DNA from: Panorpa germanica
Taxonomy: Eukaryota > Arthropoda > Insecta > Mecoptera > Panorpidae
Length of the DNA: 64,000 bases
Assembly: GCA_963678705.1 (NCBI GenBank)
Contig: CAVMBN010000181.1
Location: 1 to 64,000 of the forward strand
Reading direction: 5' to 3'
Shown here: piece by piece, positions 29,616-44,500 of the stretch
Layout: each line of letters starts with the position of its first letter
Position numbering within the stretch: position 1 is the first letter of the stretch
The notes under the pieces: model-generated
What the model saw: only the letters and a program-made list of their open reading frames with translations
Database searches by the model: none
Told to the model about the DNA's origin: nothing
Program-made: the position numbers and the translations under genes

Positions 29616-32600
29616 TATTCATTGTTAAACATTAATTTTACAAACCGATTACCGTTCCATGAAAAAAAACAACTATCTAATAATTGTCCTCAACTCTGGA
29701 ACATGGTATACGACGAGGACTGTGGTTCTCACTCGAAAGGTTGTGTAAACGTTTGTTTTGATAAAATGTGTAGTTTCTTGAAGCTACACAAAATGGCTAT
29801 ATCTTCAAGTAAAACAAAGATGATGATCCTTGCCTTTGGCAAGACAGATTGGACTTAACAGAAAAAGAAAGAACTACATATTTGTTAACAAAGACGTTAA
29901 TTTTGATTTTCAACACAAGTGGTACCTATCTACTGTGTGTGTGTTCGATCGGCATCTGCTACTTTAGGTGAAAAAAGTGATTAAAAGTGAGAAATTAATT
30001 ACGGAAAAAAATTAAATATAATATATAAATACTTCTTCTAACGAAATGTATTTAAGTTTATTTTAATATTGTGCTAATTTGCTCTAAAATAAGTGTTTCT
30101 AAAAACGTTTGACAGTTAGAAACCAGTGTTGAAAAATATAACTAAATATATATATGACGCGTACACGCGGTCTTATGAAAATAACCTCAAAACTGTAACT
30201 TTGTCGTTTTTGAGATAAAACAATAATAAGTGCGATAGATTAAGAAATTGATAATAATTAGATTAGTGTTAGTGCTAAAACATCAACTGGTAAAGAAATT
30301 AAAGAAATCTGTAGACATATAAGAAAGACCTCATATAAACACTACAAATATACGGAAAACAAAATGTTGCTTATCACTATCAAGTAAGTCAAATAACATT
30401 AACTATAAATAATATTAATACATAACAATTAGTTTATACTCGTAAAAAAGCGAGTTTCAAATAATAAAAAGAGTGTATTATTTGTTATAAGTAAACAATA
30501 AATATGGTTTTCTTGAAAATTGTGACTGATTGTTCATGAACAATCACACTATACCAAGATAACGCAAAAAAAAACATAACTTGTCGCATATTATAATACT
30601 ATATAGAATTTATAGAAATTCCAGGGTGCATTTAATAATGTCTGATGGCCAAGTGCCCTTCGAAGAATTAGGCCGGCAAAAATCTCTAAGAATGTCTACT
30701 GCACTATGAAGAACTATATTCATTGTTAAACATTAATTTTACAAACCGATTACCGTTCCATGAAAAGAGGCAACTATCTAATGGTTGTCCTTAACTCTGG
30801 AACATGGTATTCGACGAGGACTGTGTTTCTCACTTGAAAGGTTGTGTAAACGTATGTTTTGATAAAATGTGTAGTTTCTTGAAGCTGCACAAAATGGCTT
30901 TATCTTTAAGTAAAACAAAGATGATGATCCTTGCCTTTGGCAAGACAGATGGGACCTAACAGAAAAAGGAAGAACTACATATTTGTTAACAAAGACGTTA
31001 ATTTTGATTTGCAACACAAGTGGTACCTATTTACTGTGTGTGTGTTCGATCGGCATCTTCTACTTTAGGTGAAAAAAGTGATTAAAAGTAAAAAATTAAT
31101 TACGGAAAAAAATTAAATATATTATTTAAATACTTCTTCTAACGAAATGTATTTAAGTTTATTTTAATATTGTGCTAAATTGCTCTAAAATAAGTGTTTT
31201 TAAAAACGTTTGACAGTTAAAAACCAGTGTTAAAAAATATAACTAAATATATATATGACGCGTACACGCGGTCTTATGAAAATAACCTCAAAACTGTAAC
31301 TTTGTCGTTTTTGAGATAAAACAATAATAAGTGCGATAGATTAAGAAATTGATAATAATTAGATTAGTGTTAGTGCCAGAACATCAACTGGTAAAGAAAT
31401 TAAAGAAATCTGTAGACATATAAGAAAGACCTCATATAAACACTACAAATATACGGAAAACAAAATGTTGCTTATCACTATCAAGTAAGTCAAATAACAT
31501 TAACTCTAAATAATATTAATACATAACAATTAGTTTATACTCGTAAAAAAGCGAGTTTCAAATAATAAAATGAGTGTATTAATTGTTATAAGTAAACAAT
31601 AAATATGGTTTTCTTGAAAATTGTAACTGATTGTTCATGAACAATCACACTATACCAAGATAACGCAAAAAAAAACATAACTTGTCGCATATTATAATAC
31701 TATATAGAATTTATAGAAATTCCAGGGTGCATTTAATAATGTCTGATGGCCAAGTGCCCTTCGAAGAATTAGGCCGGCAAAAATCTCTAGGAATGTCTAC
31801 TGCACTATGAAGAACTATATTCATTGTTAAACATTAATTTTACAAACCGATTAACGTTCCATGAAAAGAGGCAACTATCTAATGGTTGTCCTTAACTCTG
31901 GAACATGGTATTCGACGAGGACTGTGTTTCTCACTCGAAAGGTTGTGTAAACGTATGTTTTGATAAAATGTGTAGTTTCTTGAAGCTGCACAAAATGGCT
32001 TTATCTTTAAGTAAAACAAAGATGATGATATTTGCCTTTGGCAAGACAGATGGGACCTAACAGAAAAAGGAAGAACTACATATTTGTTAACAAAGACGTT
32101 AATTTTGATTTGCAACACAAGTGGTACCTATTTACTGTGTGTGTGTTCGATCGGCATCTTCTACTTTAGGTGAAAAAAGTGATTAAAAGTAAAAAATTAA
32201 TTACGGGAAAAAATTAAATATATTATATAAATACTTCTTCTAACGAAATGTATTTAAGTTTATTTTAATATTGTGCTAAATTGCTCTAAAATAAGTGTTT
32301 TTAAAAACGTTTGACAGTTAAAAACCAGTGTTAAAAAATATAACTAAATATATATATGACGCGTACACGCGGTCTTATGAAAATAACCTCAAAACTGTAA
32401 CTTTGTCGTTTTTGAGATAGAACAATAATAAGTGCGATAGATTAAGAAATTGATAATAATTAGATTAGTGTTAGTGCTAAAACATCAACTGGTAAAGAAA
32501 TTAAAGAAATCTGTAGACATATAAGAAAGACCTCATATAAACACTACAAATATACGGAAAACAAAATGTTGCTTATCACTATCAAGTAAGTCAAATAACA

Positions 32601-34001
32601 TTAACTCTAAATAATATTAATACATAACAATTAGTTTATACTCGTGAACAAGCGAGTTTCAAATAATAAAAAGAGTGTATTAATTGTTATAAGTAAACAA
32701 TAAATATGGTTTTCTTAAAAATTGTGACTGATTGTTCATGAACAATCACACTATACCAAGATAACGCAAAAAAAAACATAACTTGTCGCATATTATAATA
32801 CTATATAGAATTTATAGAAATTCCAGGGTGCATTTAATAATGTCTGATGGCCAAGTGCCCTTCGAAGAATTAGGCCGGCAAAAATCTCTAGGAATGTCTA
32901 CTGCACTATGAAGAACTATATTCATTGTTAAACATTAATTTTACAAACCGATTACCGTTCCATGAAAAGAGGCAACTATCTAATGGTTGTCCTTAACTCT
33001 AGAACATGTTATTCGACGAGGACTGTGTTTCTCACTCGAAAGGTTGTGTAAACGTATGTTTTGATAAAATGTGTAGTTTCTTGAAGCTGCACAAAATGGC
33101 TATATCTTCAAGTAAAACAAAAATGATGATCCTTGCCTTTGGCAAGACAGATGGGACTTAACAGAAAAAGGAAGAACTACATATTTGTTAACAAAGACGT
33201 TAATTTTGATTTGCAACACAAGTGGTACCTATCTACTGTGTGTGTGTTCGATCGGCATCTTCTACTTTAGGTGAAAAAAGTGATTAAAAGTGAAAAATTA
33301 ATTACGGAAAAAAATTAAATATATTATATAAATACTTCTTCTAACGAAATGTATTTAAGTTTATTTTAATATTGTGCTAATTTGCTCTAAAATAAGTATT
33401 TTTAAAAACGTTTGACAGTTAGAAACCAGTGTTGAAAAATATAACTAAATATATATATGACGCGTACACGCGGTCTTATGAAAATAACCTCAAAACTGTA
33501 ACTTTGTCGTTTTTGAGATAAAACAATAATAAGTGCGATAGATAAAGAAATTGATAATAATTAGATTAGTGTAAGTGCTAAAACATCAACTGGTAAAGAA
33601 ATTCAAGAAATCTGTAGACCTATATAAGGAAGACCTCATATAAACACTACAAATATACGGAAAACAAAATGTTGCTTATCACTTTCAAGTAAGTCAAATA
33701 ACATTAAATATAAATAATATTAATACATAACAATTAGTTTATACTCGTAAAAAAGCGAGTTTCAAATAATAAAGAGAGTGTATTAATTGTTATAAGTAAA
33801 CAAAATATATGGTTTTCTTGAAAATTGTGACTGATTGTTTATGAATAATCACACTATACTTGTCGCATATTATAATACTATATCGAATTTATAGAAATTC
33901 CAGGGTGCATTTAATAATGTCTGGTGGCCAAGTGCCCTTCGAAGAGTTAGGCCGGCAAAAATCTCTAGAAACGTCTACTGCACTATAAAGAACTATATTT
34001 A

Positions 34002-34238
34002 TTGTTGAACATTAATTTTACAAACCGATTACCGTTCCATGAAAAGAGGCAACTATCTAATGGTTGTCCTCAACTCTGGAACATGGTATTCGACGAGGAC
34101 TGTGGTTCTCACTCGAAAGATTGTGTAAACGTTTGTTTAGATAAAATGTGTAGTTTCTTGAAGCTACACAAAATGGCTATATCTTCAAGTAAAACAAAAA
34201 TGATGATCCTTGCCTTTGGCAAGACAGATGGGACTTAA
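34002..34238 (+). CDS. Recurrent 78-codon open frame in satellite units (representative copy)
   Basis: Not recognised. Most units keep an open frame of about 78 codons directly downstream of the mini-gene stop. It starts at a TTG in the listed coordinates, and the frame is open for about 11 codons upstream, so no ATG-initiated start is obvious before an internal ATG (WNM). The product would be cysteine-rich (C at about 22, 34, 41, 45, 50) with a lysine-rich C-terminal part. Evidence against a protein gene: Trp to TAG changes (TCTAGAAC) break it in the units at 1, 1044, 2147 and 32925; an ATTAAAAC variant ends it after 63 codons in the units at 35106, 39304, 48135 and 49241; and differences between units are mostly amino-acid changing. 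It may simply be the more GC-rich part of the repeat, or the 3' UTR of the candidate mini-gene. Confidence 0.2.
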   Translation: MLNINFTNRLPFHEKRQLSNGCPQLWNMVFDEDCGSHSKDCVNVCLDKMCSFLKLHKMAISSSKTKMMILAFGKTDGT

Positions 34239-37200
34239 CAGAAAAAGGAAGAACTACATATTTGTTAACAAAGACGTTAATTTTGATTTGCAACACAAGT
34301 GGTACCTATCTACTCTGTGTGTGTTCGATCGGCATCTGTTACTTTAGGTGAAAAAAGTGATTAAAAGTGAGAAATTAATTACTGAAAAAAATTAAATATA
34401 TTATATAAATACTTCTTCTAACGAAATGTATTTAAGTTTATTTTAATATTGTGCTAATTTGCTCTAAAATAAGTGTTTCTAAAAACGTTTGACAGTTAGA
34501 AACCAGTGTTGAAAAATATAACTAAATTAATATATGACGCGTACACGCAATCTTATGAAAATAACCTCAAAACTGTAACTTTGTCGTTTTTGAGATAAAA
34601 CAATAATAAGTGCGGTAGATTAGGAAATTGATAATAATTAGATTAGTGTTAGTGCTAAAACATCAACTGGTAAAGAAATTAAAGAAATCTGTAGACCTAT
34701 ATAAGAAAGACCTCATATAAACACTACAAATATACGGAAAACAAAATGTTGCTTATCACTATCAAGTAAGTCAAATAACATTAACTATAAATAATATTAA
34801 TACATAACAATTAGTTTATACTCGTAAAAAAGCGAGTTTCAAATAATAAAGAGAGTGTATTAATTGTTATAAGTAAACAATATATATGGTTTTCTTAAAA
34901 ATTGTGACTGATTATTCATGAATAATTACACTATACCAAGATAACGCAAAAAAAAAACATTACTTGTCGCATATTATAATACTATATAGAATTTATAGAA
35001 ATTCCAGGGTGCATTTAATAATGTCTGGTGGCCAAGTGCTCTTCGAAGAATTAGGCCGGCAAAAATTTCTGGGAACGTCTACTGCACTATGAAGAACTAT
35101 ATTCATTGTTAAACATTAATTTTACAAACCGATTACTGTTTCTTGAAAAGAGGCAACTATCTAATGGTTGTCCTCAACTCTGGAACATGGTATTCAACGA
35201 GGACTGTGTTTCTCACTCGAAAGGCTGTGTAAACGTATTTTTTGATAAAATGTGTAGTTTCTTGAAGCTACACAAAATGGCTATATCTTTTAATTAAAAC
35301 AAAGATGATAATCCTTGCCTTTGGCAAGACAGATGGGACTTAACAGATAAAGAAAAAACTACATATTTGTTACCAAAGACGTTAATTTTGATTTGCAACA
35401 CAAGTGGTACCTATCTACTGTGTGTGTGTTCGATCGGCATCTGCTACTTTAGGTGAAAATGTGATTAAAAGTGAAAAATTATTTACGGAAAAAAATTAAA
35501 TATATTATATAAATACTTCTTCTAACGAAATGTATTTAAGTTTATTTTAATATTGTGCTAATTTTCTCTAAAATAAGTGTTTTTAAAAACGTTTGACAGT
35601 TAAAAACCAGTGTTAAAAAATATAACTAAATATATATATGACGCGTACACGCGGTCTTATGAAAATAACCTCAAAACTGTAACTTTGTCGTTTTTGAGAT
35701 AAAACAATAATAAGTGCGATAGATAAAGAAATTGATAATAAATAGATTAGTGTTAGTTCTAAAACATCAACTGGTAAAGAAATTCAAGAAATCAGTAGAC
35801 CTATATAAGGAAGACCTCATATAAACACTACAAATATACGGAAAACAAAATGTTGCTTATTACTAACAAGTAAGTCAAATAACATTAACTATAAATAATA
35901 TTAATACATAACAATTAGTTTATACTCGTCAAAAAGCGAGTTTGAAATAATAAAGAGAGTGTATTAATTGTTATAAGTAAACAATATATATGGTTTTCTT
36001 GAAAATTGTGACTGATTGTTCATGAACAATCACACTATACCAAGATAACGCAAAAAAAAACATAACTTGTCGCATATTATAATACTATATAGAATTTATA
36101 GAAATTCCAGGGTGCATTTAATAATGTCTGCTGGCCAAGTGCCCTTCGAAGAATTAGGCCGGCAAAAATCTCTAGGAACGTCTACTGCACTATAAAGAAC
36201 TATATTCATTGTTGAACATTAATTTTACAAACCGATTACCGTTCCATGAAAAGAGGCAACTATCTACTGGTTGTCCTCAACTCTGGAACATGGTATTCGA
36301 CGAGGACTGTGGTTCTCACTCGAGAGGTTGTGTAAACGTTTGTTTTGATAAAATGTGTAGTTTCTTGAAGCTACACAAAATGGCTATATCTTTAAGTAAA
36401 ACAAAGATGATGATCCTTGCCTTTGGCAAGACAGATGGGACTTAACAGAAAAAGGAAGAACTACATATTTGTTAACAAAGACGATAATTTTGATTTGCAA
36501 CACAAGTGGTACCTATCTACTGTGTGTGTGTTCGATCGGCATCTGCTACTTTAGGTGAAAATGTGATAAAAAGTGAAAAATTATTTACGAAAAAAAATTA
36601 AATATATTATATAAATACTTCTTCTAACGAAATGTATTTAAGTTTATTTTAATATTGTGCTAATTTGCTCTAAAATAAGTGTTTTTAAAAATGTTTGACA
36701 GTAAGAAACCAGTGATTAAAAATGTAGCAAAATATATATATGACGCGTACACGCGGTCTTATGAAAATAACCTTAAAACTGTAACTTTGTCGTTTTTGAG
36801 ATAAAACAATAATAAGTGCGATAGATAAAGAAATTGATAATAATTAGATTAGTGTTAGTGCTAAAACATCAACTGGTAAAAAAATTTAAGAAATCTGTAG
36901 ACCTATATAAGGAAGACCTCATATAAACACTACAAATATACGAAAAAAAAAATGTTGCTTATCACTATCAAGTAAGTCAAATAACATTAACTATAAATAA
37001 TATTAATACATAACAATTAGTTTATACTCGTCAAAAAGCGAGTTTGAAATAATAAAGAGAGTGTATTAATTGTTATAAGTAAACAATATATATGGTTTTC
37101 TTGAAAATTGTGACTGATTGTTCATGAACAATCACACTATACCAAAATAACGCAAAAAAAAAACATAACTTGTCGCATATTATAATACTATATAGAATTT

Positions 37201-37311
37201 ATAGAAATTCCAGGGTGCATTTAATAATGTCTGGTAGCCAAGTGCCCTTCGAAGAATTAGGCCGGCAAAAATCTCTAGGAACGTCTACTGCACTATGAAG
37301 AACTATATTCA

Positions 37312-39303
37312 TTGTTGAACAATAATTTTACAAACCGATTACCGTTTCTTGAAAAGAGGCAACTATCTAAAGGTTGTCCTCAACTCTGGAACATAATGTT
37401 CGACAAGGACTGTGTTTCTCACTCGAAAGGTTGTGTAAACGTATGTTTTGATAAAATGTGTAGTTTCTTGAAGCTACACAAAATGGCTATATCTTTAAGT
37501 AAAACAAAGATGATGATCCTTGCCTTTGGCAAGACAGATGGGACTTAACAGAAAAAGAAAGAACTACATATTTGTTAACAAAGACGTTAATTTTGATTTG
37601 CAACACAAGTGGTACCTATCTACTCTGTGTGTGTTCGATCGGCATCTGCTACTTTAGGTGAAAAAAGTGATTAAAAGTGAGAAATTAATTACGGAAAAAA
37701 ATTAAATATATTATATAAATACTTCTTCTAACGAAATGTATTTAAGTTTATTTTAATATTGTGCTAATTTGCTCTAAAATAAGTGTTTCTAAAAACGTTT
37801 GACAGTTAGAAACCAGTGTTGAAAAATATAACTAAATATATATATGACGCGTACACGCAATCTTATGAAAATAACCTCAAAACTGTAACTTTGTCGTTTT
37901 TGAGATAAAACAATAATAAGTGCGGTAGATTAAGAAATTGATAATAATTAGATTAGTGTTAGTGCTAAAACATCAACTGGTAAAGAAATTAAAGAAATCT
38001 GTAGACCTATATAAGAAAGACCTCATATAAACACTACAAATATACGGAAAACAAAATGTTGCTTATCACTATCAAGTAAGTCAAATAACATTAACTATAA
38101 ATAATATTAATACATAACAATTAGTTTATACTCGTAAAAAAGCGAGTTTCAAATAATAAAGAGAGTGTATTAATTGTTATAAGTAAACAATATATATGGT
38201 TTTCTTAAAAATTGTGACTGATTGTTCATGAATAATCACACTGTACCAAGATAACCCAAAAAAAAAACATTACTTGTTACATGGTATTCGACGAGGACTG
38301 TGGTTCTCACTCGAAAGATTGTGTAAACGTTTGTTTAGATAAAATGTGTAGTTTCTTGAAGCTACACAAAATGGCTATATCTTCAAGTAAAACAAAAATG
38401 ATGATCCTTGCCTTTGGCAAGACAGATGGGACTTAACAGAAAAAGGAAGAACTACATATTTGTTAACAAAGACGTTAATTTTGATTTGCAACACAAGTGG
38501 TACCTATCTACTGTGTGTGTGTTCGATCGGCATCTGCTACTTTAGGTGAAAAAAGTGAATAAAAGTGAGAAATTAATTACGGAAAAAAATTAAATATATT
38601 ATATAAATACTTCTTCTAACGAAATGTATTTAAGCTTATTTTAATATTGTGCTAATTTGCTCTAAAATAAGTGTTTCTAAAAACGTTTGACAGTTAGAAA
38701 CCAGTGTTGAAAAATATAACTAAATATATATATGACGCGTACACGCGGTCTTATGAAAATAACCTAAAAACTGTAACTTTGTCGTTTTTGAGATAAAACA
38801 ATAATAAGTGCGATAGATTAAGAAATTGATAATAATTAGATTAGTGTTAGTGCTAAAACATCAACTGGTAAAGAAATTAAAGAAATCTGTAGACCTATAT
38901 AAGAAAGACCTCATATAAACACTACAAATATACGGAAAACAAAATGTTGCTTATCAATATCAAGTAAGTCAAATAACATTAACTATAAATAATATTAATA
39001 CATAACAATTAGTTTATACTCGTAAAAAAGCGAGTTTCAAATAATAAAGAGAGTGTATTAATTGTTATAAGTAAACAATATATATGGTTTTCTTGAAAAT
39101 TGTGACTGATTGTTCATGAATAATCACACTATACCAAGATAACGCAAAAAAAAGACATAACTTGCCGCATATTATAATACTATATAGAATTTATAGAAAT
39201 TCCAGGGTGCATTTAATAATGTCTGGTGGCCAAGTGCCCTTCGAAGAATTAGGCCGGCAAAAATCTCTAGGAACGTCTACTGCACTATAAAGAACTATAT
39301 TCA
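37312..39303 (+). repeat. Two satellite units with a ~215-bp deletion across their junction
   Basis: This interval is 1992 bp where two units would be about 2207. At 38277-38281 the sequence jumps from ACATTACTTGTT to ACATGGTATTCG, losing the exon-2-like segment and the first half of the 78-codon frame. Confidence 0.9.
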
Positions 39304-41510
39304 TTGTTGAACATTAATTTTACAAACCGATTACTGTTCCTTGAAAAGAGGCAACTATCTAATGGTTGTCCTCAACTCTGGAACATGGTATTCGACGAGG
39401 ACTGTGTTTCTCACTCGAAAGGTTGTGTAAACGTATGTTTTGATAAAATGTGTAGTTTCTTGAAGCTACACAAAATGGCTATATCTTTTAATTAAAACAA
39501 AGATAATGATCCTTGCTTTTGGCAAGACAGATGGGACTTAACAGAAAAAGAAAGAACTACATATTTGTTACCAAAGACGTTAATTTTGATTTGCAACACA
39601 AGTGGTACCTATCTACTGTGTGTGTGTTCGATCGGCATCTGCTACTTTAGGTGAAAATGTGATTAAAAGTGAAAAATTATTTACGGAAAAAAATTAAATA
39701 TATTATATAAATACTTCTTCTAACGAAATGTATTTAAGTTTATTTTAATATTGTGCTAATTTTCTCTAAAATAAGTGTTTTTAAAAACGTTTGACAGTTA
39801 AAAACCAGTGTTGAAAAATATAACTAAATATATATATGACGCGTACACGCGGTCTTATGAAAATAACCTCAAAACTGTAACTTTGTCGTTTTTAAGATAA
39901 AACAATAATAAGTGCGATAGATTAAGAAATTGATAATAATTAGATTAGTGTTAGTGCTAAAACATCAACTGGTAAAGAAATTCAAGAAATCTGTAGACCT
40001 ATATAAGGAAGACCTCATATAAACACTACAAATATACGGAAAACAAAATGTTGCTTATTACTAACAAGTAAGTCAAATAACATTAACTATAAATAATATT
40101 AATACATAACAATTAGTTTATACTCGTAAAAATGCGAGTTTCAAATAATAAAGAGAGTGTATTAATTGTTATAAGTAAACAATATATATAGTTTTCTTAA
40201 AAATTGTGACTGATTGTTCATGAACAATCACACTATACCAAGATAACGCAAAAAAAAAACATAACTTGTCGCATATTATAATACTATATAGAATTTATAG
40301 AAATTCCAGGGTGCATTTAATAATGTCTGGTGGCCAAGTGCCCTTCGAAGAATTAGGCAGGCAAAAATCTCTAGGAACGTCTACTGCACTATGAAGAACT
40401 ATATTCATTGTTGAACATTAATTTTACAAACCGATTACCGTTCCTTGAAAAGAGGCAACTATCTAAAGGTTGTCCTCAACTATGGAACATAATGTTCGAC
40501 GAGGACTGTGTTTCTCGCTCGAAAGGTTGTGTAAACGTATGTTTTGATAAAATGTGTAGTTTCTTGAAGCTACACAAAATGGCTATATCTTTAAGTAAAA
40601 CAAAGATGATGATCCTTGCCTTTGGCAAGACAGATGGGACTTAACAGAAAAAGAAAGTACTACATATTTGTTAACAAAGACGTTAATTTTAATTTGCAAC
40701 ACAAGTGGTACCTATCTACTGTGTGTGTGTTCGATCGGCATCTGCTACTTTAGGTGAAAATGTGATTAAAAGTGAAAAATTATTTACGGAAAAAAATTAA
40801 ATATATTATACAAATACTTCTTCTAACGAAATGTATTTAAGTTTATTTTAATATTGTGCTAATTTTCTCTAAAATAAGTGTTTTTAAAAACGTTTGACAG
40901 TTAAAAACCAGTGTTGAAAAATATAACTAAATATATATATGACGCGTACACGCGGTCTTATGAAAATAACCTCAAAACTGTAACTTTGTCGTTTTTGAGA
41001 TAAAACAATAATAAGTGCGTTAGATAAAGAAATTGATAATAATTAGATTAGTGTTAGTGCTAAAACATCAACTGGTAAAGAAATTCAAGAAATCTATAGA
41101 CCTATATAAGGAAGACCTCATATAAACACTACAAATATACGGAAAACAAAATGTTGCTTATCACTATCAAGTAAGTCAAATAACATTAACTTTAAATAAT
41201 ATTAATACACAACAATTAGTTTATACTCGTAAAAAAGCGAGTTTCAAATAATAAAGAGAGTGTATTAATTGTTATAAGTAAACAATATATATGGTTTTCT
41301 TGAAAATTGTGACTGATTGTTCATGAATAATCACAATATACCAAGATAACGCGAAAAAAAAACATAACTTGTCGCATATTATAATACTATATAGAATTTA
41401 TAGAAATTCCAGGGTGCATTTAATAATGTCTGGTGGCCAAGTGCCCTTCGAAGAATTAGGCCGGCAAAAATCTCTAGGAACGTCTACTGCACTATAAAGA
41501 ACTATATTCA

Positions 41511-44500
41511 TTGTTGAACATTAATTTTACAAACCGATTACCGTTCCATGAAAAGAGGCAACTATCTAATGGTTGTCCTCAACTCTGGAACATGGTATTC
41601 GACGAGGACTGTGGTTCTCACTCAAAAGATTGTGTAAACGTTTGTTTAGATAAAATGTGTAGTTTCTTGAAGCTACACAAAATGGCTATATCTTCAAGTA
41701 AAACAAAAATGATGATCCTTGCCTTTGGCAAGACAGATGGGACTTAACAGAAAAAGGAAGAACTACATATTTGTTAACAAAGACGTTAATTTTGATTTGC
41801 AACACAAGTGGTACCTATCTACTGTGTGTGTGTTCGATCGGCATCTGCTACTTTAGGTGAAAAAAGTGATTAAAAGTGAGAAATTAATTACGGAAAAAAA
41901 TTAAATATATTATATTAATACTTCTTCTAACGAAATGTATTTAAGCTTATTTTAATATTGTGCTAATTTGCTCTAAAATAAGTGTTTCTAAAAACGTTTG
42001 ACAGTTAGAAACCAGTGTTGAAAAATATAACTAAATATATATATGACGCGTACACGCGGTCTTATGAAAATAACCTAAAAACTGTAACTTTGTCGTTTTT
42101 GAGATAAAACAATAATAAGTGCGATAGATTAAGAAATTGATAATAATTAGATTAGTGTTAGTGCTAAAACATCAACTGGTAAAGAAATTAAAGAAATCTG
42201 TAGACCTATATAAGAAAGACCTCATATAAACACTACAAATATACGGAAAACAAAATGTTGCTTATCACTATCAAGTAAGTCAAATAACATTAACTATAAA
42301 TAATATTAATACATAACAATTAGTTTATACTCGTAAAAAAGCGAGTTTTAAATAATAAAGAGAGTGTATTAATTGTTATAAGTAAACAATATAAATGGTT
42401 TTCTTGAAAATTGTGACTGATTGTTCATGAATAATCACACTATACCAAGATAACGCAAAAAAAAGACATAACTTGCCGCATATTATAATACTATATAGAA
42501 TTTATAGAAATTCCAGGGTGCATTTAATAATGTCTGGTGGCCAAGTGCCCTTGGAAGAATTAGGCCGGCAAAAATCTTTAGGAACGTCTACTGCACTATG
42601 AAGAACTATATTCATTGTTGAACATTAATTTTACAAACCGATTACTGTTCCTTGAAAAGAGGCAACTATCTAATGGTTGTCCTCAACTCTGGAACATGGT
42701 ATTCGACGAGGACTGTGTTTTTCACTCGAAAGATTGTGTAAACGTTTGTTTAGATAAAATGTGTAGTTTCTTGAAGCTACACAAAATGGCTATATCTTCA
42801 AGTAAAACAAAAATGATGATCCTTGCCTTTGGCAAGACAGATGGGACTTAACAGAAAAAGGAAGAACTACATATTTGTTAACAAAGACGTTAATTTTGAT
42901 TTGCAACACAAGTGGTACCTATCTACTGTGTGTGTGTTCGATCGGCATCTGCTACTTTAGGTGAAAAAAGTGATTAAAAGTGAGAAATTAATTACGGAAA
43001 AAAATTAAATATATTATATAAATACTTCTTCTAACGAAATGTATTTAAGCTTATTTTAATATTGTGCTAATTTGCTCTAAAATAAGTGTTTCTAAAAACG
43101 TTTGACAGTTAGAAACCAGTGTTGAAAAATATAACTAAATATATATATGACGCGTACACGCGGTCTTATGAAAATAACCTAAAAACTGTAACTTTGTCGT
43201 TTTTGAGATAAAACAATAATAAGTGCGATAGATTAAGAAATTGATAATAATTAGATTAGTGTTAGTGCTAAAACATCAACTGGTAAAGAAATTAAAGAAA
43301 TCTGTAGACCTATATAAGAAAGACCTCATATAAACACTACAAATATACGGAAAACAAAATGTTGCTTATCACTATCAAGTAAGTCAAATAACATTAACTA
43401 TAAATAATATTAATACATAACAATTAGTTTATACTCGTAAAAAAGCGAGTTTCAAATAATAAAGAGAGTGTATTAATTGTTATAAGTAAACAATATATAT
43501 GGTTTTCTTAAAAATTGTGACTGATTGTTCATAAATAATCACACTATACCAAGATAACGCAAAAAAAAGACATAACTTGCCGCATATTATAATAGTATAT
43601 AGAATTTATAGAAATTCCAGGGTGCATTTAATAATGTCTGGTGGCCAAGTGCCCTTCGAAGAATTAGGCCGGCAAAAATCTCTAGGAACGTCTACTGCAC
43701 TATGAAGAACTATATTCATTGTTGAACAATAATTTTACAAACCGATTACTGTTCCTTGAAAAGAGGCAACTATCTAATGGTTGTCCTCAACTCTGGAACA
43801 TAATTTTTGACGAGGACTGTGTTTCTCACTCGAAAGGTTGTGTAAACGTATGTTTTGATAAAATGTGTAGTTTCTTGAAGCTACACAAAATGGCTATATC
43901 TTTAAGTAAAACAAAGATGATGATCCTTGCCTTTGGCAAGACAGATGGGACTTAACAGAAAAAGAAAGAACTACATATTTGTTAACAAAGACGTTAATTT
44001 TGATTTGCAACACAAGTGGTACCTATCTACTGTGTGTGTGTTCGATCGGCATCTGCTACTTTAGGTGAAAAAAGTGATTAAAAGTGAGAAATTAATTACG
44101 GAAAAAAATTAAATATATTATATAAATACTTCTTCTAACGAAATGTATTTAAGCTTATTTTAATATTGTGCTAATTTGCTCTAAAATAAGTGTTTCTAAA
44201 AACGTTTGACAGTTAGAAACCAGTGTTGAAAAATATAACTAAATATATATATGACGCGTACACGCGGTCTTATGAAAATAACCTAAAAACTGTAACTTTG
44301 TCGTTTTTGAGATAAAACAATAATAAGTGCGATAGATTAAGAAATTAATAATAATTAGATTAGTGTTAGTGCTAAAACATCAACTGATAAAGAAATTAAA
44401 GAAATTTGTAGACCTATATAAGAAAGACCTCATATAAACACTACAAATATACGGAAAACAAAATGTTGCTTATCACTATCAAGTAAGTCAAATAACATTA

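Noticed and set aside
30778..32118. Minus-strand 79-codon frames in two satellite units
   Set aside because: Antisense shadows present only where a few bases happen to be changed; not conserved across units.
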